From contig CAZNQW010000073.1 in assembly GCA_964575225.1 (NCBI GenBank), positions 1 through 16,190 of the forward strand: a stretch of DNA of 16,190 nt, read 5' to 3'. The stretch comes from CAZNQW01 sp964575225 (GTDB lineage: Bacteria; Chloroflexota; Anaerolineae; JAAYZQ01). Below the pieces are notes generated by a model that saw nothing but the letters and a program-made list of their open reading frames with translations, was not told the origin of the DNA and did no database searches. This document shows, piece by piece, positions 1 through 7,934 of this stretch; position 1 is the stretch's first letter, and every line of letters begins with the position of its first letter. The position numbers were made by a program, and so were the translations under genes.

Positions 1-15
1 TGGTGGTGGTTGAGG

Positions 16-88
16 GGTGGATGACGGGGGTTGAACCCGCAACCACCGGTTCCACAGACCGGTGCTCTGCCTTTGAGCTACATCCACC
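16..88 (-). tRNA. tRNA-His (anticodon GTG)
   Basis: The reverse strand folds as a complete tRNA. The 7-bp acceptor stem pairs 87-81 with 23-17, the D stem is GCTC/GAGC with a short 7-nt loop, the anticodon stem is CCGGT/ACCGG, and the T arm contains GGTTCAACC. The anticodon loop reads CTGTGGA, so the anticodon is GTG (His). The extra 5' G typical of bacterial tRNA-His (G-1) is encoded at 88 and pairs with C73 at 16, the identity element read by histidyl-tRNA synthetase. The bases after position 73 read CCT rather than CCA, so the CCA tail must be added after transcription. The gene has its own promoter and diverges from the methyltransferase operon. Confidence 0.97.
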
Positions 89-101
89 GTGTGTACGCTT
101 C

Positions 102-130
102 AGTATAGCATACCCTCCACGAAAATGCAA
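102..130 (-). promoter_or_regulatory. Promoter of tRNA-His
   Basis: On the minus strand the -35 TTGCAT (130-125) and the -10 TATACT (107-102) are separated by exactly 17 nt. The -10 is extended (TGC directly upstream). Predicted transcription starts near 95, about 7 nt before the mature tRNA 5' end at 88, which is a usual leader length for a tRNA gene. Confidence 0.8.
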
Positions 131-169
131 ACCATTTCGCGGCCAAAGCGAGTGCACGGAACGCGCCAG

Positions 170-199
170 TTGGCCCCGGATCCCAGAAAATGGTATAAT
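170..199 (+). promoter_or_regulatory. Promoter of the methyltransferase-glycosyltransferase operon
   Basis: A perfect -10 TATAAT (194-199) is extended by TGG. A -35-like TTGGCC (170-175) lies 18 nt upstream. Transcription should start near 206, giving a leader of about 25 nt that contains the ribosome-binding site GGGGAGG (221-227) before the ATG at 231. It is back to back with the tRNA-His promoter. Confidence 0.75.
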
Positions 200-230
200 A
201 GGCGCGTCAACAAGTGGGCAGGGGAGGCGA

Positions 231-1094
231 ATGCAAGAACCGACCTGGAAACGCTATCTCACCGACTATAACGAAGGGTTGGGGTTGGTCTACGAGCGCC
301 TGGTGCTCAACGACTTTCTCACCGCCCTTCAAGACGAATATCAGATCGACACGGTGCTGGAAGCGCCCCTCTTTGGCATGGCTGGGGTCTCGGGCATCAA
401 CAGCGTGGCGCTGGCCCAGGCCGGCGCCGCCGTGACCTTGGTCGACGACCACGAGAAGCGGCTGGAGGCCGTCGCTCGCATCTGGGAGGAGCTGGGGTTG
501 CCGGCCCGGTTCGTCCACCACTCCGACTGGGGGCACCTGCCCTTTGTCGACCGATCTTTCGACCTGGTGTGGAACTGGGCAGCTCTTTGGTATCTGGCCG
601 ATCCCGAAGCCCTGTTGCGCGACCTGGTGCGCACCGCGCGCAAGGTCGTGTTCGTCGCCATGCCCAATCGCGTACAGGTAGGCTATCTGCTGCGCAAGTA
701 CCTGTTGGAGCGGGATTTTGTCAACTATGTGGACGAGCAGTGGGCCGACATCGGCCGCGTGCGCCGCGTGTTGACCGGGTTGGGCGTGCGCATTGTGCGC
801 CAGGGGGTGTTGGACGTGCCCCCCTGGCCCGATACCGTGATGCCTGCCGCCGAGGTGCTCAAGCGGTTGGGCATCCGCTCCAAAAAGCTGGAGGGGCAGT
901 TTAGCGGCGACTCCTGGCAGTGGAGCACCATGGCCTACTACCTGGGCCAACAACCGGATCTGTACGACCGGGTGATGCGCTATGCCTGGCTGGACCGCGC
1001 GCCGATCCCCTGGCGGCTCAAAGCCGTCTGGGCGCACCATCGCTTCCTGGTGGGGGTCAAGCAGGACGGAGCGCCGGAAGGCAGTTTCGGCTGA
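231..1094 (+). CDS. Class I SAM-dependent methyltransferase-like protein
   Basis: This 287-residue protein has the layout of a Methyltransf_11-type Rossmann methyltransferase. A first beta strand and glycine loop lie at about residues 41-57 (VLEAPLFGMAGVSGINS). The acidic end of strand beta2 follows (VTLVDDHEKRLE, 68-79), then the motif around strand beta4 (LPFVDRSFDLVWNWAALWYL, 103-122). The glycine loop is not the standard GxGxG, so SAM binding is inferred from overall pattern and the acceptor is unknown. The ATG at 231 is chosen because GGGGAGG lies just upstream and a TATAAT promoter at 194-199 excludes the longer open frame, which would run through the tRNA. It is the first gene of an operon with two membrane glycosyltransferase-like genes and may modify a sugar, lipid or glycan in the same pathway; that role is inference from context. 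Confidence 0.75.
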   Translation: MQEPTWKRYLTDYNEGLGLVYERLVLNDFLTALQDEYQIDTVLEAPLFGMAGVSGINSVALAQAGAAVTLVDDHEKRLEAVARIWEELGLPARFVHHSDWGHLPFVDRSFDLVWNWAALWYLADPEALLRDLVRTARKVVFVAMPNRVQVGYLLRKYLLERDFVNYVDEQWADIGRVRRVLTGLGVRIVRQGVLDVPPWPDTVMPAAEVLKRLGIRSKKLEGQFSGDSWQWSTMAYYLGQQPDLYDRVMRYAWLDRAPIPWRLKAVWAHHRFLVGVKQDGAPEGSFG

Positions 1095-1126
1095 GATCAC
1101 CGCCCGGCGGTACCTGGAGAGTGTTC

Positions 1127-3898
1127 ATGAGAGTTCTGCGCCGTCCCATCACGACGCACATCGGATTTTTGCTGTTCTATAGCCTGTTGGCTATAGTTCT
1201 CACCTGGCCCTTGGTGCAGCATCTGGGCACCCATGTGCCGGGCAGCGACACCTGGGCCTATGACGAATACACCTTTATCTGGAACACCTGGTGGCTAAAG
1301 TACAGCTTGTTTGACCTGGGGCAAAACCCCCTGTACACCGACCACATCTTTTACCCAGTGGGTATCAGCCTGGTCCTCTATACCTTTAACCTGTTCAACG
1401 CCCTGATCTCCCTCCCCTTGCAGCCCTTTCTGTCGCTGCCGGCCATCAGTAATCTGACCTTTCTGTTGACCACGGTCCTCAGCGCCTATGGCGCCTTTTT
1501 GCTGGCCGATACCCTCCTGACCGACGAGAGGCGCAGCGCGGGCGGGGCTCGGGACGGGTCCAGGGGGGCGCTGCTGGCGGCGGGCCTGGCGGGGCTGGTG
1601 TATGGCTTTGGTTCCTATCGCATGGTCTATGCCGCCATCGGCCACTATGACATGTGGAGCACCGCCTGGATCCCCCTCTATACTCTGTTTCTCATCCGCA
1701 CCGTCCGCGAGCCCAAGCTGTGGAACGCCGTGGTGGCCGGCGTCATGCTGACCCTGGCCATGCTCAGCGAGATGATCTTTGGCGTCTTTTTGGCCATCCT
1801 CTCGGCCATCCTGCTGGCCTTTGCCCTGGGCAAACGGGCCAGGCAGGAGATCGCGGGTGGCTGGCCGGCCTTGCTCAAACGGTTGGCAGTGCTGGCCCTG
1901 GTAGCCGGGCTGCTCTACCTGCCGCTGCTGGTGCCCATCCTGCGCGAGATGCTGGGCGGCTACGAGTTGGCGGGCTGGGGCGACGCTGAAAAGCTGTCGG
2001 CCGACCTGATGGGCCTGGTCACGCCCACGGCCCTGCATCCCTGGGGCGGCGACTGGGTGTCCACCATGCGCCAGGTACAAGAGGGTACCTCCCGCTTCCG
2101 GGACATCAACACCGTCTTCCTGGGCTGGGCCGGGTTGGCCTTGGCTGCGTTGGGGATGGCGCGTTATGGGCGGCGACTGGCGGCCTGGATCACCTCCTTT
2201 GTCGTTTTTTGCCTGTTTAGCCTGGGCCCGGTGCTACAGATCAACGGGCGTTCCCTCTTTGACATGGATGGGTTGGCGGTGAACGTACCGCTGCCCTTTA
2301 TCCTGCTGCACTATCTGCCCATCGTCAAAGCCAACCGGGTGCCCAACCGGTTCAGCGTCGTCCTCATGCTGGCATTGGCCGTACTGGCGGCTTTTGGCGC
2401 CTACTGGCTGCTCAAAAAGCTTCGGGGCTCGCAGGTGCTGAGTGTAGGGGGCGCCGTACTATTGGCCGGGCTGATCCTCTTTGAGCACTGGTCGGTGCCG
2501 CTGCCCCTGACCGATGCCCGCATTCCCCCGGTGTACGAGCAGGTGGCCGCCGAACCGGGCGATTTTGCCATCCTGCAACTGCCCATGGGCTGGCGCAACA
2601 GCTTTGGCGTCCAGGGCAGCGAGAGCACCCAGACCCAATACTATCAGACCTACCATCAGAAGCGCCTTCTGTCGGGGAACATCTCGCGCAACCCACCCTA
2701 CAAGTTCGACTATTTCCGCCGCATTCCCATTGTGGAGTCGCTGATCGCCCTGGAGACCTACGGAGAGGTCGATGCCGAGCGCAGGGCCGAGGACCGGACC
2801 ACGGCCGCCGAGTTTGTGAGCTTTTACGACATCCGCTACGTGGTGGTGGCGCCCGGCGTGCCGGGACGCCCTCCCTACGTCGATACCCGCGACGAGGCAG
2901 TGGCTTACATTGAAGAGGTCCTGCCCGTCGAAAAGGTCTACGACCAGGACGATTGGCTTCTCTTTCGGGTCAACCAGCCGGTCCTGTCGGGCTCGTTCGA
3001 GGTGGATATGGGCGCCGCCGAGGCCCGAACCTGGATGGCGCAGGGGGAAGGGTGGGCCGAGGCCGAAGCGATCCAGGGCGTGAGCGCCAACTGGGCTCAG
3101 GCGCAGGGCGCCCAAGTCTTTGCCCCCACCCTTGGCCCGCAGGCCCACCGCCTGACCCTCCGGACGCTGCCCTTTGAGTTCGAGGGCGCCACTGCGCAGA
3201 CGGTGACCCCCGAGATCAACGGCGAGATGTTGGTTCCGGTCACCCTGGCGTCGGGCTGGAACGAGTATGCCTGGGACGTGCCGGCGGGTTTGCTACGCCA
3301 GGGCCTGAACGACGTGCGGTTCCACGTGGCCCGGCTCGACGCGCCCGCCGACGTGTTGCCCGACAACGCCCGTGTGGGCAGCACCGGGGTTCAGACGCCG
3401 GTGACCATCGAGGTCAGCAGCGGCGGGCCCGAGGCGTTCGCCTTCATCACCCTGGGCGAGGGGGAGGACGCCGTCGATGGCTCGCTGCACCAGGCGGGGT
3501 ACAACGTCGCCGTGGTCGATGCCAAGAGCGGCAAGCTGTTGGATGCGCGCGGCTTTGACACCAGCCCCGACGGCAGTGAGGACCACTCGCGGGCGTTGGC
3601 CGACTATATCGCCGCCGTGCCCGAAGGTCGGATCGTGGTGGTGGCCATGCAGGGCGACGGCGCCGCACGGTTGACCGAGGACGCCGTGGCAGCCTTTCAC
3701 ACCATCGGCGCCAATCTGGACCCCCGAGGCCAGACCGGTTGGAAACATGCCGTCATCGGCGTCAAGGGGGCGGGCCGGGCTACGGCTCTGGAATCGGGTG
3801 GGGCCGAACCCGGCGACGGCTGGTTGCGAGTGGCCCCCGACCGCCGCACCCTGTCCATCGCCGTCGATTGGGTCCTGTGGGAATCCGTGAGTCCATGA
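1127..3898 (+). CDS. Polytopic GT-C/YfhO-like membrane protein with C-terminal GG (ILEI/FAM3-type) domain
   Basis: This 923-residue integral membrane protein has about 11-12 hydrophobic segments between residues 12 and 455, followed by a large region expected outside the membrane. The first external loop carries acidic residues in the pattern DTWAYDE (41-47), as in GT-C glycosyltransferases, and RVPNRF precedes a late membrane segment as in YfhO-like proteins. Residues about 625-760 look like a beta-sandwich. Residues about 765-890 match the GG/ILEI domain known from FAM3 proteins: GYNVAVVDAKSGKLLDAR, a central EGRIVVVAMQGDGAARL and a final GWKHAVIGVKG. The start is the ATG at 1127, with GGAGA 6 nt upstream; a GTG at 1121 has no room for a ribosome-binding site. 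It lies 32 bp after the methyltransferase gene and overlaps the next gene by ATGA. It likely handles a lipid-linked sugar at the membrane, but donor and acceptor cannot be read. Confidence 0.8.
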   Translation: MRVLRRPITTHIGFLLFYSLLAIVLTWPLVQHLGTHVPGSDTWAYDEYTFIWNTWWLKYSLFDLGQNPLYTDHIFYPVGISLVLYTFNLFNALISLPLQPFLSLPAISNLTFLLTTVLSAYGAFLLADTLLTDERRSAGGARDGSRGALLAAGLAGLVYGFGSYRMVYAAIGHYDMWSTAWIPLYTLFLIRTVREPKLWNAVVAGVMLTLAMLSEMIFGVFLAILSAILLAFALGKRARQEIAGGWPALLKRLAVLALVAGLLYLPLLVPILREMLGGYELAGWGDAEKLSADLMGLVTPTALHPWGGDWVSTMRQVQEGTSRFRDINTVFLGWAGLALAALGMARYGRRLAAWITSFVVFCLFSLGPVLQINGRSLFDMDGLAVNVPLPFILLHYLPIVKANRVPNRFSVVLMLALAVLAAFGAYWLLKKLRGSQVLSVGGAVLLAGLILFEHWSVPLPLTDARIPPVYEQVAAEPGDFAILQLPMGWRNSFGVQGSESTQTQYYQTYHQKRLLSGNISRNPPYKFDYFRRIPIVESLIALETYGEVDAERRAEDRTTAAEFVSFYDIRYVVVAPGVPGRPPYVDTRDEAVAYIEEVLPVEKVYDQDDWLLFRVNQPVLSGSFEVDMGAAEARTWMAQGEGWAEAEAIQGVSANWAQAQGAQVFAPTLGPQAHRLTLRTLPFEFEGATAQTVTPEINGEMLVPVTLASGWNEYAWDVPAGLLRQGLNDVRFHVARLDAPADVLPDNARVGSTGVQTPVTIEVSSGGPEAFAFITLGEGEDAVDGSLHQAGYNVAVVDAKSGKLLDARGFDTSPDGSEDHSRALADYIAAVPEGRIVVVAMQGDGAARLTEDAVAAFHTIGANLDPRGQTGWKHAVIGVKGAGRATALESGGAEPGDGWLRVAPDRRTLSIAVDWVLWESVSP

Positions 3899-6240
3899 GC
3901 GAGGGCAACCGGGCCCGGCTCGTGGATGGGGCGCTTGCCCTTTTTCTGGCTGCGGGCGCCTTTGTCCTCTATACCCGGACGCTGGCGCCGACGGTTCTGG
4001 GCGGGGACGGCGGCGAGTTTCAGTTTGTGCCCTATCTGCTGGGCGTGGCCCATCCCACGGGCTATCCCCTGTACACGCTGCTGGGTTGGGTCTGGTCCCA
4101 CCTGCTCCCGGTGGGCGACGTGGCCTATCGCATGAACCTGTTTTCGGCCTTCTGCGCGGCCTTGGCCGTGGGCGGGGCGACGGTGGCAGCCGGCCTATTA
4201 CTGCGCCAGGCCTATCCCACGCTGGCGCCGGAATTGCGCCGCTTGCTGGCGGCGTTGGCAGCCGCAATCCTGGCGGTGACGCCCACTCTCTGGTCGCAAG
4301 CCGTGATGGCCGAAGTCTATGGGCTGCAAATCCTCCTGGTGGTTCTGACCCTGACCCTGGTGCTGGCCTGGGGCCAGCGGCGGCTGTCCGGCGGGACCGA
4401 GGATCCCATCGCGCGCCGCTTTTTGCTGGGGGCAGCGTTCTGCTTTGGATTGGGGCTGGCCCACCATGCTACCACCCTGTTGTTGGCGCCGGGGATCGGG
4501 GCCTATGTCTGGTGGGTGGACCGGGACACCTTCCGCGACTGGAAACGGGTGCTGCTCCCGGCAGCGCTGTGGGCCGCCCTGCCCCTTTTGCTCTACGCTT
4601 ATATCCCCTGGCGGGCGCCCCACACGCCCTATCTCCAGCAGACCTTGACCGCCAATCGCGAGCTGGTTCTGTACGAGAACAACCTGACCAACCTGTTCCG
4701 ATTCATCGCCGGCGGACCCTTTGGTGGCTATCTGGACTTTTCGGTCGACCTGGGCGCGCGCCTGCAGATGGCCTGGGGTTTTTTGCTGGCTGAGGTCGGT
4801 TGGCCTGGTGTGCTGTTGGCCGGGGTGGGCCTGCTTGGGCTGATGCTGAGCCGGCGTTGGGCGCTGCTGGCCCTGACGGGGGTGACCTATGGGGCCATCG
4901 TGGCCTTTAATCTGGTGTACACCATCGGCGATATCTATGTCCTGTTCATCCCCTCCTATCTGATCGTCGCCCTGTGGATCGCCGTCGGTGTGGGCACCCT
5001 GGCCCGGTGGTTGTCGCGCCGCCCTCTGGTCCGTCTGCTGCTAGTGCTGCCCTTCTTTGCGCTGCCGGTCGGGTTGGCAGCGGCGAACTATGCCGACCTG
5101 GACCAGAGCCAGAATACCCAAGCCCGCGCTCGTTGGGAATCGATCCTGGCCCAGCCGCTGCCCCAGGATGCCGTGCTGGTGACCGATGACCGGAACAACA
5201 TCATGCCCATGTGGTATTTCCAGTACGTGGAGGGTGTGCGACCCGACCTGCTGGGCCTGTTTCCCCTCATCACCGAAGAGGTCGCCGGATTGGGCGACGT
5301 GCTCGATCTGGCCCTGAGCACGGGGCGACCCACCTACCTGATCAAAGAGATGCCTGGGGTGGAGGTCAAGGTTCTGGTGGAACCGGCGGATGGGCTGTGG
5401 CGCGTGGTAGGACCGGCTGCGTTGGGCGAGCCCATCCACGAGGTGGAAAAACCCCTGGCCGATACGGTCGTCCTCTGGGGATACGACCGTTCGTCGCCCG
5501 GCCCTCGCCCTGGCGACGAGTTCCCGATCAGCCTGCAGTGGGAGGCACTCCGGCCCCTGACCCAGCCCTACCACACCTTTGTGCATCTGGTGGATGGGCA
5601 GGGTCAGGCCATAGCCCAAAGCGACCGGCAACCGGGTGGCGTGTTCTATCCGACGACCCTGTGGCGCCCCGGGGAGCGTCTACGCGACGACCATCGGCTG
5701 ACCCTTCCCGCGGACACGCCCGAGGGCATCTACGATCTCTGGGTGGGCATGTACGCCCTGGGGGACGATGGCGGGTTAGAACCACTGGGCGAGGCGATCC
5801 AGGCCGGGCATGTGGCCGTCAAGTGGCAGGTGCCCACCGAGTTGGGGGAGGTGGGACGGCCCTTGGAGGCCCAGTTTGGCGATGAACTCGCTCTGTTGGG
5901 CTACGATGCTGCGCTGGAGGGCGGGGCGTTACAGGTGACGCTTACCTGGCGCTGCCTTCGCCCCCCAGCCGTCGATTATTCGGTGTTCGTCCATCTGGTG
6001 GACGCCGGGGGCCAGGTGGTGACCCAGCAGGACGGATGGCCCCAAGAAGGCGCCTATCCCTTCTCGGTCTGCGACAGCGGCGAGGTGATTGTGGACCGGC
6101 GCCTGCTGCCTTTACCAGATGGCCTGCCGGCAGCCGGCACCCAGTTGCACATCGGCCTCTACCGGTTGGAATCGGGGCAGCGGCTGCCGGTTTCCGTCGG
6201 CGGGGATGCGGTCAAGGTGGATCTGGAGTTGGGCCCCTGA
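3895..6240 (+). CDS. DUF2723/TMEM260-type membrane glycosyltransferase with two C-terminal beta-sandwich domains
   Basis: The product has 781 residues. The N-terminus carries the DUF2723 signature: LAPTVLGGDGGEF (30-42) with the acidic pair D38 and E41 in the first external loop, then GVAHPTGYPLYTLLG (50-64). Human TMEM260 of this family is an O-mannosyltransferase, and bacterial members are GT-C-type proteins thought to use polyprenyl-phosphate sugars. Roughly ten membrane segments fill residues 12-400. The C-terminus has two related units, at about 522-632 and 656-781. Each starts with a GYD motif, has YHTFVHLVD or YSVFVHLVD in the middle and ends with a VGMY- or IGLY-like strand, which indicates a tandem duplication. 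The ATG lies inside ATGA at the end of the preceding gene, with only a weak ribosome-binding site, so translation is probably coupled. Sugar specificity is unknown. Confidence 0.85.
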   Translation: MSEGNRARLVDGALALFLAAGAFVLYTRTLAPTVLGGDGGEFQFVPYLLGVAHPTGYPLYTLLGWVWSHLLPVGDVAYRMNLFSAFCAALAVGGATVAAGLLLRQAYPTLAPELRRLLAALAAAILAVTPTLWSQAVMAEVYGLQILLVVLTLTLVLAWGQRRLSGGTEDPIARRFLLGAAFCFGLGLAHHATTLLLAPGIGAYVWWVDRDTFRDWKRVLLPAALWAALPLLLYAYIPWRAPHTPYLQQTLTANRELVLYENNLTNLFRFIAGGPFGGYLDFSVDLGARLQMAWGFLLAEVGWPGVLLAGVGLLGLMLSRRWALLALTGVTYGAIVAFNLVYTIGDIYVLFIPSYLIVALWIAVGVGTLARWLSRRPLVRLLLVLPFFALPVGLAAANYADLDQSQNTQARARWESILAQPLPQDAVLVTDDRNNIMPMWYFQYVEGVRPDLLGLFPLITEEVAGLGDVLDLALSTGRPTYLIKEMPGVEVKVLVEPADGLWRVVGPAALGEPIHEVEKPLADTVVLWGYDRSSPGPRPGDEFPISLQWEALRPLTQPYHTFVHLVDGQGQAIAQSDRQPGGVFYPTTLWRPGERLRDDHRLTLPADTPEGIYDLWVGMYALGDDGGLEPLGEAIQAGHVAVKWQVPTELGEVGRPLEAQFGDELALLGYDAALEGGALQVTLTWRCLRPPAVDYSVFVHLVDAGGQVVTQQDGWPQEGAYPFSVCDSGEVIVDRRLLPLPDGLPAAGTQLHIGLYRLESGQRLPVSVGGDAVKVDLELGP

Positions 6241-6250
6241 AAGTCGGCCC

Positions 6251-7645
6251 CTAGTTCAGATCCTCGAGAGTGGCCAAAGCGCGGCGGCGATAGTACCCGC
6301 CTGTATCCAGATCGGCGACGCGCTGCAGGTGCTGGCGGGCCAATGCCTTTGAGCCGGTGGTGGCGTACACGCTGCCCAGATGATAGTGAGCGCTGACCAG
6401 ATACGGGTCGAGGGAGAGGGCGGTAGCCAGCGACTGTTGGGCGTCCAAGGGACTACCCGCCAGGTAATGGGCCCATCCCAGCAGATCGTGGGCCTGGGCA
6501 TTTTCCGGCGCCAGGGCTACTGTTGATTGGGCGGCAGGCAAGCCCTTCTCCTCTACCCGGTACAGGTGGTCGAGGTAGAACCGGGTGAGCAACAGGGAAA
6601 AGTCGATGTGATCCTCCCCAAGGTCGGCGGCGGCCTGGTACCACTCTTCGGCCTGTTCATAGTCCCCCAACAGCAAAAAGGTCTCGGCCATTTCCACGTG
6701 AAAGGCGGCATTTTCGGGATCGAGGCGTAGCGCCTGTCCGAATGCCTCCTGCGCCTTTTCCAGGCGGCCCATATTACGCTCGTGGAGCCCCAAAAAGTAA
6801 TGGGCCATCGCCTCACCGGCATCGATCTGTAGGGCCTGTTCCAACAGGTCTCGAGCCGCTGCTGTCTCCCCCAGTTGATCCAGGGTGTAGGCCAGATAGG
6901 CGCGAGCTCGGGCGTCGGTCGGGGCGACAACTGCCGCGTGCTCCAGATAGTGGCGGGCCAGCGACGGCTCGCGACGCTGAAGCAGGGCCACTCCTGCCAG
7001 CAACGCCTGTGAGCCGGGAGAGGTCTGCGCCTGGGCAGCCTCCAGCACGGCCAATAGATCCAGGTCGCCGGCCTGTTCCAGGTGGGCGACTGCCGTTTCC
7101 GGGTCGTCGGTCAGGAGCAATCGTCCCAGGAGGGCATGGGCCTCCCGGGCGGTTTCGGGCCAAGGATGGAGGGAGATGGCTCGTTCCAGCCTCTGCTGCG
7201 CCTCGTCGAACCTGCCCTGGGTGATGGCGGCCCGCCCCAGCGCCAGGAAGACCCGGGGCTCCTCGGGGGCAAGGGTGAGGGCCCGCAGCCAGGTGCGGGC
7301 GGCGGCCGCCCAGTCGCCCCGGCCTGCCTGGCTCTCCCCCCGGCCCAGCAGGGCTTCCAGGCCGCCTTGACGGCGACCGGCCTCAGCGAACGCCACCTCG
7401 GCCTCGGCCCAACGCTGCTGTTGCAGGAGGATCTTCCCCTGGCGCAGCCAGGGCAGTGGAGTACGGGGGTCCGCGCGCGCAGCCAGGCCATAAGCCTCCA
7501 AGGCCGCGCCATACTCGAGGGCACTGCGGTGGGTCTCTGCCCGGCGGACGGCCTCTACAAAGTCACGAGGGTAGGGCGTTAGGCCGAGCATCAGGACGCC
7601 CAGCAACACAATTCCCAATCCCATTCGGACCCGCGTAGCACTCAT
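6251..7645 (-). CDS. Membrane-anchored tetratricopeptide-repeat (TPR) protein
   Basis: This 464-residue protein starts with a short basic stretch and one hydrophobic segment (about 8-24), consistent with a signal anchor or an uncleaved signal peptide. Residues about 36-460 are made of roughly ten degenerate 34-residue TPR helix pairs. Clear examples are AHYFLGLHERNMGRLEKAQE, then AFHVEMAETFLLLGDYEQAE, and near the end SAHYHLGSVYATTGSKALAR. TPR arrays are protein-interaction scaffolds, and no catalytic motif is seen. The ATG at 7645 has GAGGGT (7656-7651) 5 nt upstream and a good promoter 50 bp away. It converges with the TMEM260-like gene across only 10 bp. A partner in surface-glycan assembly is possible from location alone, but this is not shown by sequence. 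Confidence 0.88.
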   Translation of the reverse strand: MSATRVRMGLGIVLLGVLMLGLTPYPRDFVEAVRRAETHRSALEYGAALEAYGLAARADPRTPLPWLRQGKILLQQQRWAEAEVAFAEAGRRQGGLEALLGRGESQAGRGDWAAAARTWLRALTLAPEEPRVFLALGRAAITQGRFDEAQQRLERAISLHPWPETAREAHALLGRLLLTDDPETAVAHLEQAGDLDLLAVLEAAQAQTSPGSQALLAGVALLQRREPSLARHYLEHAAVVAPTDARARAYLAYTLDQLGETAAARDLLEQALQIDAGEAMAHYFLGLHERNMGRLEKAQEAFGQALRLDPENAAFHVEMAETFLLLGDYEQAEEWYQAAADLGEDHIDFSLLLTRFYLDHLYRVEEKGLPAAQSTVALAPENAQAHDLLGWAHYLAGSPLDAQQSLATALSLDPYLVSAHYHLGSVYATTGSKALARQHLQRVADLDTGGYYRRRALATLEDLN

Positions 7646-7696
7646 GCCATACCCTCAATCGCCCATCGAACCTCGTGGGTTTGGGCACTGCCTGGG

Positions 7697-7725
7697 ATTG
7701 TAGCACAGATCGGCAAGGGTGACAA
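7697..7725 (-). promoter_or_regulatory. Promoter of the TPR gene
   Basis: On the minus strand the -35 TTGTCA (7725-7720) and the -10 TACAAT (7702-7697) are separated by 17 nt, with an extended -10 (TGC just upstream). The start should be near 7690, giving a leader of about 45 nt that holds the GAGGGT ribosome-binding site. Confidence 0.8.
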
Positions 7726-7741
7726 CCGGTTAGGGCAGGGG

Positions 7742-7886
7742 TCCAGCAATTTGCTGTTCCAAATTTGGATGCTGTTTGCTCCTATAGCTTGCGCGGAATC
7801 GCCAGCCCCCGCGCAGTTAGCGGCGGGTAAGCGAGCACAACCACAGGGCCATATTCCCCCACCGCTACAGTGAGAAGTGCTGGGGG
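7742..7886. repeat. Cluster of inverted repeats between the divergent TPR and recF promoters
   Basis: The 289-bp gap between the TPR gene and recF (7646-7934) has no gene I can support. It holds, left to right: CAGCA/TGCTG around a 3-nt centre (7744-7756); a perfect 12-bp palindrome TCCAAATTTGGA (7758-7769); a GC-rich imperfect inverted repeat CCCGC/GCGGG near 7806-7830; and CCCCCA/TGGGGG arms (7856-7861 and 7881-7886) with a 19-nt loop. The first two lie just upstream of the TPR -35 box and the last just upstream of the recF -35 box. They could be operator or structural elements. No regulator is encoded nearby that would identify a ligand. Confidence 0.45.
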
Positions 7887-7900
7887 AAAAAGTGGAGAAC

Positions 7901-7928
7901 TTGCGTTCAAGAGAATGTATGCTATAAT
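7901..7928 (+). promoter_or_regulatory. Promoter of recF, placing the start of transcription at the ATG
   Basis: The -10 is a perfect TATAAT (7923-7928) extended by TGC, with a -35-like TTGCGT (7901-7906) 16 nt upstream. Only six bases separate the -10 from the recF ATG at 7935, so the expected transcription start coincides with the A of the start codon. No Shine-Dalgarno sequence lies between. This is the architecture of a leaderless transcript. Confidence 0.75.
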
Positions 7929-7934
7929 CGGCCC

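Noticed and set aside
3..230. N-terminal extension of the methyltransferase frame
   Set aside because: It would translate across the antisense of tRNA-His and lie upstream of the promoter at 170-199. The ATG at 231 has a good ribosome-binding site.
207..1100. 297-codon open frame on the minus strand opposite the methyltransferase gene
   Set aside because: His/Gln/Gly-rich with no motif, and the plus-strand gene has a promoter, a ribosome-binding site and methyltransferase motifs.
920..1126. N-terminal extension of the GG-domain protein overlapping the methyltransferase gene
   Set aside because: The extension is the wrong-frame reading of the methyltransferase gene. The ATG at 1127 has GGAGA at correct spacing and starts a typical basic-then-hydrophobic N-terminus.
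3293..4267. 324-codon open frame on the minus strand across the junction of the two glycosyltransferase-like genes
   Set aside because: Arg/Pro/Gly-rich translation with no domain, fully opposite the coding sequence of two recognised membrane proteins.
7856..7886. CCCCCA/TGGGGG stem as a terminator
   Set aside because: It is followed by A residues on the plus strand, has no T tract on the minus strand, and lies upstream of both genes.
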